Assembly (NCBI GenBank): GCA_032718475.1
Contig: JAUCBJ010002785.1
Location: forward strand, 1-37,214
Source of the DNA: Nemertoderma westbladi
Taxonomy: Eukaryota; Xenacoelomorpha; Nemertodermatida; Nemertodermatidae
DNA length: 37,214 nt
Direction of reading: 5' to 3'
Position numbers and translations under genes: made by a program. The notes under the pieces are model-generated. The model searched no databases, was not told the origin of the DNA, and saw nothing but the letters and a program-made list of their open reading frames with translations. Below are positions 28,209 to 37,214 of the stretch, piece after piece. How positions within the stretch are numbered: position 1 is the first letter of the stretch; each line of letters starts with the position of its first letter.

Positions 28209-30655
28209 ACCATATATTTACCTTGCGTACACTGTTTTTAAAGATATATTTTTAAAGGCACTTAATACTGTAGCACCAATTAAAGAAATTAGTCTTAAAC
28301 AACGCACTGAGCCCTGGATGACCTCGGGTATTCTTAGTAATATCAGAGAAAGAGATAACTATTTGTATAAATTTAGGAAATACCGTGTTTTAGCTGATTA
28401 TAATAATTACTGCAAATATAGAAACCTTGTCCAACGGGAAATAAAAAAAGCTAAATCTGAATATTTGTACAACAAAATAAGTGAGAATAAAGATAATCCA
28501 AAAAGTCTATGGTCTACCCTAAAATCTTTAGGTTATAAAAACCTTAAATCTAAATCGAATATTGTTCTGCAAGATAACGGTGAGCTGATTCATGATCATA
28601 CTCTAGTTAGTAATTTATTTAATAATTATTTTACTAATGTTGCCTCTAATTTAGTTACGAAATTACCGTTATCAAGTAATAAATATAGTATAGGGTCCGA
28701 AACTCTAAATAATTTTTATTTAGAAAAGTTACAAAATTCAGAAAAGTTATTTTTAAAACCCGTTTCTGAGGATTTCGTTTTTAAAAATCTACTTAGCCTA
28801 TCAGCCTCAAAAAGTACCGGTCTAGATCTAATACCTGCCCGTTTTCTTAAGGATGGTGCTGAAGTACTTAAAGTGCCTATTACTTTTATTATTAATTACT
28901 CTATCGTAGATAATGTAGTACCAGACGAACTGAAATTAGCTAAGGTTGTTCCTCTGTATAAAAAGAATAGTAAAGTAGAACCCTGTAATTACAGACCTGT
29001 TAGTATCTTAAGTATTGTATCTAAAATTCTAGAACGTTCTGTTTTTCTACAGCTGGAGGCACATCTTAGTAGGCTAAATCTGATCTATGAACTTCAGTCC
29101 GGTTTTCGTAAATCATATTCTACAGACACCTGCCTTATTAACTTAACTGATACAATTAGATGTAATAATGCAAAGGGTTTATATACTGGTATGGTAATGT
29201 TGGACCTACAAAAGGCTTTCGATACTGTAGATCACGAAATTCTGCTTGGTAAGTTAGGCCTGATGGGTGTAGGTTCTATAGACTGGTTCAAGTCCTACCT
29301 GTCAGACAGAGGTCAAACTGTAGTCATTAGCAAATCGCTGTCTACTGTACAAGATATTACCTGTGGTGTACCGCAAGGTAGTATATTAGGTCCTCTGCTT
29401 TTTGTATGCTATGTAAATGATATGATAAGTAGTATAGATCCCGATTTTAAACTCATTTTATATGCCGACGACAGTGCTCTTATTTTCTCTCATAAAGATC
29501 CTATCCATATTTCCCAAAAGTTAAGTGCAGTTCTAGAATCCTGTAATGAGTGGTTGGTTGATAATAAGCTATCCATTCACTACGGTAAAACTGAAAGTAT
29601 TTTGTTTGGTTCCAAAAGAAAGTTAAAGAAGGTAACTAAGTTTGAAGTCACTAGTAATGGACATAAGATTGAAAATAAAAAGGAAGTTAAATATTTAGGC
29701 GCCACATTGGATAACTGCTTATCAGGAGAAAGTACAGTGAAAAATATTTTCTCGAAAGTTAACAGTAGGCTTAGGTTTCTATACAGAAATAAAAATAGTC
29801 TAAACACCGACTCCCGCAAGTTACTTTGCTCTTCTTTAATACAGTGTCACATGGACTATGCGTGCTCTTCTTGGTATGAAGGCTTAACCAAACAAACAGC
29901 TTAAACGTAAATTACAAGTAGCTCAGAATAAAGTAGTACGATTTATTAAAGACTACAAACCTAGGCACCACCTAACTCCAGATGACTTTTCTGAATCTGG
30001 ACTACTTAACTTAGATAGTAGAGTTAAGCAGCTACGCCTTAACCATGTGCATAAAGTGTATAATGGTAAATGTCCCAATTACCTAAAACAAAAATTCAAC
30101 AGAGTACGCGATACACACTCTTACAGTACCAGAGCTAGTGCTTCAAACTTCTACCTCCCGAATTGTAAATCCTTCGAATCTGATACTTTCTTTTTTAACG
30201 GCATTAAAAATTGGAACGCTCTGCCTAATGAAATTAAAAACCTAAATAATCAACATTCTTTTAAATCTGCAGTTAAATCTCATCTCCGTGTGCAATGTAA
30301 AAATAGGTACAATACAGTAGTCCTACAGTAAGTTATTAGTTTATTAATTATTTACTATTTATACTGTAATTACGTTTTATAATAAATTGTTCTGTACATT
30401 ACATCTTTATCGTTGAGTCGGGCATTGTCACGCTCTCGGTAAAGTTGTACATGTACATAGTGTAATTACGTTTTATATTGGTTTTAGGTTAGCGTAGTGT
30501 AATATTGTATTTGTAACCAAGTAACATAAAGGACCCCCTTGGAAATAAGCTGCAAAGCTTTAGGGGTAATCCTATATGTTATGTTGGACAATACCTTTAT
30601 ACCGGTACATTGTTTGGTGTATTTGTTATTGTTTTTACATAATGTATAAATAAAT
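28209..30655 (+). mobile_element. CR1/L2/Jockey-group LINE, 5'-truncated
   Basis: Inserted inside the 22-bp array of the right arm only. CTATA-type bases border both ends (about 28204 and 30655), compatible with a short target duplication. It contains the RT frame and the C-terminal region, an approximately 320-bp 3' UTR, and a TAAATAAAT tail. 30531-30573 is the 3' motif shared with the SINEs. The endonuclease part is missing. Confidence 0.85.
28216..30331 (+). pseudogene. LINE reverse transcriptase with one frameshift
   Basis: Open from 28216 (ATG at 28318) to 29904 and, after a one-base shift near 29900, onward to 30331. The N-terminal part has [15 protein letters not shown], typical of the linker after the endonuclease in CR1/Rex/L2-type elements. 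RT motifs follow in order: [50 protein letters not shown] and the catalytic YADDSALI at about residue 382 from the ATG. The second frame carries the thumb and C-terminal region (NGIKNWNALPNEI). A 5'-truncated copy with a single lesion, so a recent insertion. Confidence 0.87.
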
Positions 30656-30978
30656 CTATATGCCTCAGTGAGTCATAGTCTATGCCTCAGTGCCTCAGTT
30701 AGGCATAGTCTATTCCTCAGTGAGTCATAGTCTATGCCTCAGTGCCTCAGTGAGGCATAGTCTATGCCTCAGTGCCTCAGTGAGGTATAGTCTATGCCTC
30801 AGTGAGGCTTAGTCTATGCCTCAGTGAGGCATAGTCTATGCCTCAGGGCCTCAGTGAGGCATAGTCTATGCCTCAGTGAGCCATAGTCTATGCCTCAGTG
30901 AGGCATAGTCTATGCCTCAGTGAGGCATAGTCTATGCCTCAGTGAGGCATAGTCTATGCCTCAGTGAGGCATAGTCTG
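30656..30978. repeat. 22-bp palindromic array, part 2 (right arm)
   Basis: Continuation of the array after the LINE, about 14 units with a few changes (GAGTCATAG, GAGGCTTAG). Confidence 0.93.
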
Positions 30979-31041
30979 TGTCAGGTCTTAAATGAGAGTC
31001 TTACTAATTCGAACGTCAACGAACAAATTCGAAGGTTACTG

Positions 31042-31120
31042 TTCCACCTTGGTGTAGTGGCTGTGTTGAATTCACATCTCCCGTATGTCATGGGTTCGAT
31101 CCCTACATAAACCAGGGCCA
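31042..31120 (+). mobile_element. tRNA-like SINE head (right arm)
   Basis: Box A TGGTGTAGTGG at 31050-31060 and box B GGTTCGATCC at 31093-31102; the counterpart of 6431-6513. Ends do not pair as a tRNA acceptor stem. Confidence 0.65.
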
Positions 31121-31219
31121 TTTTCGTTTGGTCAGCAATAGGCCTAACTTTGCAAAATGCAGTATTGTTGCCTAGTAACCAATTCATGGCTACCATATGG
31201 TTTTCACTTTGAGACATTT

Positions 31220-31617
31220 CGCCCTCTAGTGGCAGACTGGGAACTTCATTCTACTCTATGACTCCGCAAAAGATATATTCCATATTGTAATAGATACCGA
31301 TTGGGGGGTCAAAATTAAGTAATAATATATCTAAATAAGCCTCAAACATCTTGCCTCATGGCTCGCCCCTTAGAACTCTTAAGCAATATAACTTCATAGT
31401 GTTGCGGATTGTAAATAACAAAGCTAGAGAAGATGTTAATTTTCAAATAATACGCCCTCTAGCGGCAGACATGGGAACTTCATACTACTCTATGACTCCG
31501 CAAAAGATATGGCCTATGCCGTAGTAGATGCCTACCGAGTTTAAACCTATTCGGAATGAAAATAACAAAGTTAGAGAAGATGTTAATTTTCAGATCATAC
31601 GCCCTCTAGCGGCAGAC
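31220..31617 (-). promoter_or_regulatory. Three CTCF-like motifs (right arm)
   Basis: Mirror of 5934-6335: cores at 31220-31232, 31453-31465 and 31600-31612, read on the minus strand as CC(A/G)CTAGAGGGCG. Relative to the left-arm set they face inward, the convergent arrangement. Confidence 0.5.
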
Positions 31618-32005
31618 TATGGAACTGCAGATGGCTGGATATAGGTAAGAGTAATTAGTAATCAGAGGTGTCACGAGAGGGGGGCGGGGCGCTTGGATAC
31701 AACTATTATTAATAAGCTGTTGCTTGTTAAAGCTAATTGGGGGCATATAGAGTAGGTTAGATCGTTTTGAGAATAGGACCATTGGAAACAGCGCCCTCGA
31801 TAACCTCAGTACAAAGAAATTTAATACAGATTAACCGGATATAGCTTGTTATTATAAAACATAAATTATCATACAGTAGAACAATTAGTGTTGTAAAAAA
31901 ATTAAATTGAAGATAAACTGTATATATAAACTATGTATTAAAAGAGGGCCCTATTTAATTATAAAAGTATACTGAAAATGATTAGCAAGCGATACCATAA
32001 TTAGA

Positions 32006-32260
32006 TTATCGATAGGGATTCGGCTTCCTTAAATGAGGCAATCCTGACGCAGCACAAAGAATTTTAAGAGGGGCCTCGATAAATTGCTCATTCATGCGTA
32101 ACTGGTAACCTAGGCGATAGCTTGTCTTAAGTTTAGGCCCTTCGCTAACATTAACTCCAAAATAGTTCCAGTAAGGGAGCTGCATACCCTAGGGCTAAAT
32201 AAGGCTGCAAGTCTATGGTTAGATGCTTCCAATAATGACGTTATTAGCATCGGTGTGTAA
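32006..32260 (-). pseudogene. Protein tail at the right Polinton end
   Basis: Same degenerate tail as 5290-5543: HRLAALFSPRV, a one-base deletion after SSLTG, then a frame ending at a stop at 32006-32008 after RKPNPYR. Family not recognised. Confidence 0.45.
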
Positions 32261-32721
32261 TATAAAAACTAATTAATTTTAAAAATAGAAACCAATATAA
32301 AAAGTTAAAATAAATACAAATAATTAATTAAAATAAATACAATTCAATACAATTAAAATTAAATACAAATAGATAAGTATTAATAAATAAAATAGCTGCG
32401 GTGTCACTTATGACACCCTCTTGGGCAGCTTTGCGACAGTTGGACAACACAGACACCATTGCGTATCGGTTTGATTAATTAGAATAATCAATTAAACCCT
32501 AATTAGGAGTCGTAAGACACCTATTAGGGATTAATTGTACTAATTAATTGATGACACCTGTCATTTAGGGTCTAATTAGCCTAATTAGGAGGTGTCACCC
32601 AGACAGTCTGGCGCCAATGACACCCAATGACACCCTATGGGTGTCATTGGGTGTCACCCAGACAGTCTGGCGCCAGTCAGTGTGGTCCAACTGTCACAAA
32701 GCCGGCCAAGACCCTACTACT
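32060..32721 (-). repeat. Polinton terminal inverted repeat, right
   Basis: 662 bp, inverted match of 16111-16802, ending CCCTACTACT at 32721. It has the same heptamer-rich outer zone. A tandem CAATGACACC variation is visible near 32617-32655. Confidence 0.92.
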
Positions 32722-32727
32722 ATCCGG
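32722..32727. repeat. Target-site duplication ATCCGG (right)
   Basis: Second copy of the six bases at 16105-16110. The left-arm copy of this junction reads CCGGAT at 4815-4820, as it should for an inverted duplicate. Confidence 0.85.
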
Positions 32728-33020
32728 TCAGAGACTTGCTGAGGACTTTCAAAGTTAACTGTCAAATTTTGGTGTTTTTTGAGTTAATAAAAAGACCAAC
32801 ACTAGAAGCAGCCTGTTCTAATGAGCTGATGAGCCGTTGGGCTCCCTCTAATGATTCTGAGTGTACTCCTAAGTCATCAGCAAAGTCTAAATCAGTTAGG
32901 TACTTGGCAGGATTTCCTCGATTTCTGGAGCCAGTAGGTGAAGTTACCATCACCCAATTATCATTATGATGATCTAAGGACATGCGTAGAACATATTCAA
33001 CCACAATTATGGACCACGAA
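32722..33020 (-). mobile_element. RTE-like LINE, 5' half (outside right end of Polinton)
   Basis: Minus-strand frame at 32762-33004 with LDFADDLGVHSESLEGAQ and the GLFINSKNTK motif: the RT catalytic region. It is continued on the other side of the Polinton at 16110-15480. Homology to the left arm (4520-4820) is nearly complete. Confidence 0.8.
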
Positions 33021-33238
33021 AACCCATATTGGAAATTTCTTTAGACAAATAGTTCGTATTGTCCCTCTGTGAATTTATTTCTAAATTTTTTTATTTATTA
33101 AATAGGCCTAATACCTAATATATATTTATCTGAATAATAATTATAACAGTATATCTAACGGATACAACAAAATACTACGAATTAATAATAATATACCATA
33201 ACAATATAAGCAAACATTATAGCAATAATAGCAATGAT

Positions 33239-34426
33239 TCAATAGCAATAGAATGACATCTCGTTAGCGTTACCAATATCGCTTCCACTGTATTCAGCTC
33301 GGTCATTACTCACCTCCAAAACCTCTCCTTCAACATCAGTATTACTCTTTATTTCTACCTGTTTCACCAATAATTCCCTAACCATTTCTTGTATTTCTTC
33401 CCCTAACGGACCCACCTTCCCAACATATTTCCTCATTTCTTCCCATTTTTTTGCTCCTTTAATTTTCTCACTAACTTCTCCTACATTAATATGTTCTATC
33501 TGATCGGTTTGGTTTATATTAATTCTAATAATAGTTCCATCTATATAACCAATCAGTAGGTAATTCCCTTCTGGGTAGAAGTTAATAGAACTGAACCAGT
33601 CCCCATACCCACCCGGTCGACCCTCAAACCCCTCTATTACCCTCCCGTTACTTCCATCTAATAAACTTATATACGATGAACCACCTAATATCACGCTCAG
33701 CACAGCAACCCTCCCACCATGAGGTTCCCATTTAACCCTCGACCCATCTACACTCAGTTCCCATAATTCCGCACCGGTTATAACGGAAATACATTTAGTG
33801 AACCCGTGACCCCCTACTAACAGTTTAGTACCATCTGTATTTAACGCTACCGAATAAACTTTCATCTTCCCTTTCATAAGAACCTTCATTAGGTTCCCTT
33901 TGAGGTCCCAGAGTTTAATGGTTCCATCGGCGGAACCGGTAATTAACCCCTTACTGTCTGAAGTGTATAAGACAGCGGATACCCAGTTACTGTGAGCCGC
34001 CCAAGTTTTATGAGTAAATGAATTACCTGTTGCGGTACCAGAAGGATTTATGGTAATAATGGATATAGTTCCATCAAAAGAAACAGTCGAGAACATGTTG
34101 GGATCTAATGGGGAGAAGGTGAGGGTATATTGATGTGTTTCTGTAGACTCAGAGTTTATCTGGAGTTCATTGTGAGCGACGTGGAACAACAGCTCACGAC
34201 TCTCCGTATCCCAAACATTCACACCCCCACCATCCTCACTAACGACAGTTCCCGCAACTCTCTTAGAGTCACTCGATATAGCGCATCAGTTTATTCCTCT
34301 CTCATCCCCATCTTTGTACCGCCCGATGACTCCGAGGTTCGTTGCATCGCAAACAACAACGCCCAGGGTACCGGCATACAGGAACTTGTCTCCATCCGGG
34401 GAATTTTGGAGGTCGTACAGTAACAT
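33239..34426 (-). CDS. WD40-repeat-like protein, in-frame TGA (right copy)
   Basis: ATG at 34426, in-frame TGA at 34286-34288, then open to the stop at 33239. It has the canonical blade GSADGTIKLWD and two extra residues (Asn-Ala or equivalent) near the C-terminus compared with the left copy, and looks the less changed of the two. Blade motifs as in the left copy; the tail contains KKWEEMRKYVGKVGPLGEE. Since both copies share the TGA, it predates the duplication. Possible explanations: pseudogene, translation from a later start, an unrecognised intron, or readthrough. Confidence 0.62.
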
Positions 34427-34756
34427 ATTTTCTTTTGCTGGATTTTATAGAGAAGCTGATATTGTTGTATCTTGGCCAGTTAATTAATATTCAAATACCA
34501 AGTATCAGATATAGTTTTACAATACAGAACATATGGCTCAATTAGAGTAGGAATTTAGCTGGAGCTGGTGCTGGAGTTTTTCATCAAAATTAAAAATGTT
34601 AAATTATCTCTTTCACGAAATAAAATATCGCTCATAATTAATTTCACAAACAAGGGGAAAAATATTAACCTGGCTGCCTGGCCTGGTATGCAGATATATC
34701 ACAATTAAGGGAAGTCACAATAGCCTACCGATGGACATTTTTTTACATGTTATATT

Positions 34757-35050
34757 TAAACAGTTAAAGTAAAGTAAAAAGTAAATTTTCTTCGGCCGCT
34801 AGGCCAAGGCCAGGGATTACGCACAAAGTCTGACGACTTATTTCCAGTGCGGTCCCCCCAGAACTTTACTCCCCAGAGGAAACTCCAGTATTCATTTAGC
34901 TACCACTTAAGGATGCAAGGCAGAACTTTAACTGTTTAAAGCATTCATGCCGAAACGAAAACAGCCCTGGCCCATGTGAGGCTCGAACCCACGACCTACA
35001 GACCTACGGGAGATGTGAATTCAATGCAACCACTAAACCAAGGAGGAACA
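34757..35050 (-). mobile_element. tRNA-headed SINE (right-arm copy)
   Basis: Inverted counterpart of 2500-2790, with the same box A and box B and LINE-like tail. Confidence 0.8.
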
Positions 35051-35351
35051 GTGGAACCTTGGCAGTTGTAAATTATATACTGCTGTACTGGTCTGCTGGT
35101 ATATATGTCTGACAGTAGCCTATACCAGTATACTACGACTACCTATACTGCTATAAGCTACCGGTACTGACTGACTGATTACAGTAAGAAGTCAGTAGCA
35201 ATCATCAGTTAGGAACACTGGTCACTTTCTGGCTGGAGCTCAGCCAAAAATTGTCCACATATTTACAGCCAGAAAGTGTCCGTGTGTGCAGCCACTATTT
35301 GTCCTTCACAGGCTGCGATTATAATTCTGGATATATTTTGGCTGGTATACA

Positions 35352-35407
35352 GACGTTTCGGCCTAGGACGTTTCGGCCCGGACGATTCGGTCCGGACGTT
35401 TCGGCCC
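35352..35407. repeat. 14-bp tandem repeat, 4 units (right arm)
   Basis: Inverted counterpart of 2140-2195, units of GGACGTTTCGGCCC. Confidence 0.9.
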
Positions 35408-35426
35408 ATGACTGTAACTGAATGAA

Positions 35427-35586
35427 AAGGCCAAGTTGTTTTATTATATGATAATAATTATTCATTAAAATATACTTATTTCACAATAACATACAAACAA
35501 CAACACAAGGCCAAGTTGTTTTATTATATGATAATAATTATTCATTAAAATATACTTATTTCACAATAACATACAAACAACAACAC
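35427..35586. repeat. 80-bp tandem duplication in right arm only
   Basis: Two units of 80 bp starting AAGGCCAAGTTGTTTTATTA (35427 and 35507). The left arm has one copy (about 2041-2120), so it arose after the arms separated. Confidence 0.93.
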
Positions 35587-35633
35587 TAAGTGTTGTTAAG
35601 TCTTAATGAAATATCTTTTATGAAAAGGCTATT

Positions 35634-36437
35634 TAATTTACCTTTATTACAAAATTAAATAAACAAATGTATGGTGGCGCTCTGGTTCCATAGAAAATCC
35701 GCCATATGTTTAATATATTAGTTAATATTTATAAATATAATGTAGAACTTCTATCTTGACTACTTTAGAAAAGGTGGATCAGAGTTCCTACTATGTAACA
35801 ATTGTTCTAGTAATGTAAAAACTTCAAAAGAAATATATTGAACAACTTATTCTTAAAATTATGTTTGGTTTATATCTGCTTTGTAAGAAGTGATGACAAG
35901 GATCAGTGGCGTGGTGGGACCCAGAAAGGGGCCCGAGAAAATCCCAAAATAAGGGCCCTTGACCACCCCACACCCCCCCCCTCATGCACAAAATATTTTC
36001 TAGAAAAGGGCTTTTATAAAGTTTTAAAGAAACAAATATAATGGCACAATTAATCGCTCTTGAACGCGAAAGGAGAATATCACAAAATTAACAGTAAGAT
36101 GAACAATATCCCGCATAAATTTAGTACTGTATGATACAAATCTTATTTTTTTTTATACTATATAGCTTCTGCAAATAAAACTTGTATAACTTATTAACTA
36201 CTGATGCCAATTTATATGCGTCAGGTTCTAACAATGTATAACCGTATATCACGTGTTCTCACTTATTTTTAGCGGTTTATATATTGTATATCACACCGTG
36301 TGATATACAGTTAGCTATATTAAAAAATTATTTGAAACTTGTATTACTAATTAATTGCGTTTTTTTAATTACAAAAATGATATACTACTGTAGTTAGATT
36401 TTGCTATTTTTAATATTTTGTGTAGGCCCTAAACATT
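35634..36437. other. Unique flank outside the duplication
   Basis: AT-rich, no gene seen. CAGTGGCGTGGTGGGACCC near 35905 resembles the terminus of hAT-type elements; no partner end was found. A homopolymer C-run lies at about 35972-35980. The 67-codon frame at 35838-36041 shows nothing recognisable. Confidence 0.45.
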
Positions 36438-37214
36438 GGCCCGGTTTCATAAAGTTGTCGTAGAGTTAACGAATGCTTATGTTATATCGTAAATTTGATA
36501 GGCTGTTTGCTTGCTGAAATGCTTGGCTGTTTCACAACGTTATCGTTATTTTGACAAAGTTGCGATAAAGTAAGTTTTTTTTGTATTTTAAGATAACGTA
36601 AATAACGCATGTTTCATAAACATGACGTTTGCTTAAATTTCATGATTTTGCTTTACGAATATTACGTCTGGTCGCACCCAACCGTAAATATTTTTTCGAT
36701 AACGAACAGTACAGTATATATCACTAGGTAGTAATAGCTACTAAATAGATTCTAGAAATATTACGACTTGAGTATGCAAAATTTTGGGCAAACATTAAAA
36801 TTTAAACATTTTCTGTAAAGAGTAAAATCAACTATAGCCTACAAAGTGTTCACCATACAGTAGAGGCGTCCATTAGACTTTGTATTGATTCTCCTGGTTG
36901 TAGCGCAATGGCTCTTAGGATGATGCGTCGGATGGAGTCAGTAAGGCGAGTCAGAGCAGAGTCAGTCAGAGCGCGCGTTTTTCGGAATAGAATCAATCCA
37001 TTAGATCTAAATAACGACGACTTGTACCAGAGGTTTCGATTTAACCGTGAAGCCATTATGTTGATCAGTGCTGAGTTAGAGAGCGATCTGGACCCCCCGA
37101 ACAAACGAAATTGTGCTCTATCTGCGTTACTACGCACTGCATTGCACTACGTTTCTATGCTACGGGGTCATTTCAGTTAGTAATGGGAGATACCATTAAT
37201 GTTAGCAAGGCGAC
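36438..37214 (+). mobile_element. PIF/Harbinger DNA transposon, left part (runs off window)
   Basis: GGCCCGGTTTCATAAAG at 36438 resembles Harbinger terminal repeats of the GGCC-GTTTCA-AAAG type, followed by about 470 bp of AT-rich leader and then transposase coding sequence. The other end is outside the window, so termini and target duplication cannot be checked. Confidence 0.62.
36908..37214 (+). pseudogene. HARBI1-like transposase, N-terminal part, frameshifted
   Basis: ATG at 36908. A basic N-terminus precedes DDLYQRFRFNREAIMLISAE and RNCALSALLRTALHYVS, the conserved N-terminal helices of HARBI1/PIF DDE transposases. The frame stops at 37180. In a neighbouring frame the expected continuation (QLVMGDTINVS) runs to the end of the window, so one base is missing near 37171. 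The catalytic domain lies beyond the window. Confidence 0.78.

Larger units (their letters stand above)
16111..32721 (-). mobile_element. Polinton/Maverick-type element, 16.6 kb, non-autonomous
   Basis: Defined by AGTAGT...ACTACT termini, terminal inverted repeats of about 0.66-0.69 kb, a 6-bp ATCCGG duplication on both sides, and flanking halves of one RTE element. Cargo that belongs to it: an adenain-like protease, an acidic repeat protein (here truncated), an unidentified frame near the left end, protein tails in both terminal repeats, a 22-bp palindrome array, and CTCF-like repeats. Later insertions (18508-27765 and 28209-30655) make up about 11.7 kb. No polymerase B, integrase or ATPase was found in any frame, so replication and integration would need a helper. 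Polintons are virus-like transposons of eukaryotes; this member is a deletion derivative. Confidence 0.85.
16717..35633 (-). repeat. Right arm of the giant inverted duplication
   Basis: Colinear on the minus strand with 1994-9723. Longer because of the BEL-containing segment (18508-27765), the LINE (28209-30655) and a small 80-bp tandem duplication (35427-35586). The inner breakpoint (16717) lies inside the Polinton terminal repeat. The outer limit matches the insertion junction of another Polinton-family element in the left arm, so the true duplication may extend further. Confidence 0.92.

Noticed and set aside
1994-35633. Reading the whole 33.6 kb as one transposon with 5-8 kb terminal repeats
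   Set aside because: The outer limit at 1993/1994 is explained by another element's insertion and there is no matching terminus or target duplication at 35633; the inner element has its own proven ends.

Overview
The window reads as a repeat-dense nuclear locus of an animal, most likely an invertebrate or another non-mammalian lineage. Reasons: a spliced C2H2 zinc-finger gene, a WD40-type reading frame, tRNA-headed SINEs, RTE and CR1/L2-like LINEs, Ty3/gypsy and BEL/Pao fragments, a PIF/Harbinger transposase and a Polinton/Maverick-type element. I cannot name the species. Almost everything except the zinc-finger gene (and perhaps the WD40 frame) is mobile DNA.

Layout. (a) 1-1993: the end of a diverged Polinton-family element, holding a 1.17 kb 9-bp minisatellite and ending in an AGTAGT terminus at 1993. 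(b) 1994-9723: left arm of a very large inverted duplication (SINE, WD40 frame, 5' half of an RTE fragment, then a Polinton derivative starting at 4821 with an acidic repeat protein and a broken protease). (c) 9724-16716: spacer with the two-exon zinc-finger gene (11278-13271), a small inverted-repeat element, a gypsy RNase H fragment, the 3' half of the RTE and the outer part of a Polinton terminal repeat. (d) 16717-35633: right arm, colinear with the left arm on the opposite strand but enlarged by two later changes: a 9.3 kb segment with a deleted BEL/Pao element (18508-27765) and a 2.45 kb LINE (28209-30655). (e) 35634-37214: unique flank and the start of a Harbinger transposon.

Central result. 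16111-32721 is a 16.6 kb Polinton-type element. It has terminal inverted repeats of about 0.66-0.69 kb starting AGTAGT and a 6-bp target duplication (ATCCGG). It sits inside an RTE retrotransposon whose two halves lie just outside the ends. It keeps an adenain-like cysteine protease (17541-17912, minus) with a full His/Asp/Gln/Cys set, beside an acidic coiled-coil repeat protein. I find no DNA polymerase B, retroviral-type integrase, ATPase or recognisable capsid gene, so it looks non-autonomous.

Order of events inferred from nesting: the RTE was inserted; the Polinton entered it; the locus was duplicated in inverted orientation with one breakpoint inside a Polinton terminal repeat; BEL and LINE insertions then altered the right arm; a second Polinton-family element entered the left arm at 1993/1994, where the right arm keeps the uninterrupted site. 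The arms carry matching 22-bp palindromic arrays and matching triplets of CTCF-like motifs in convergent orientation.
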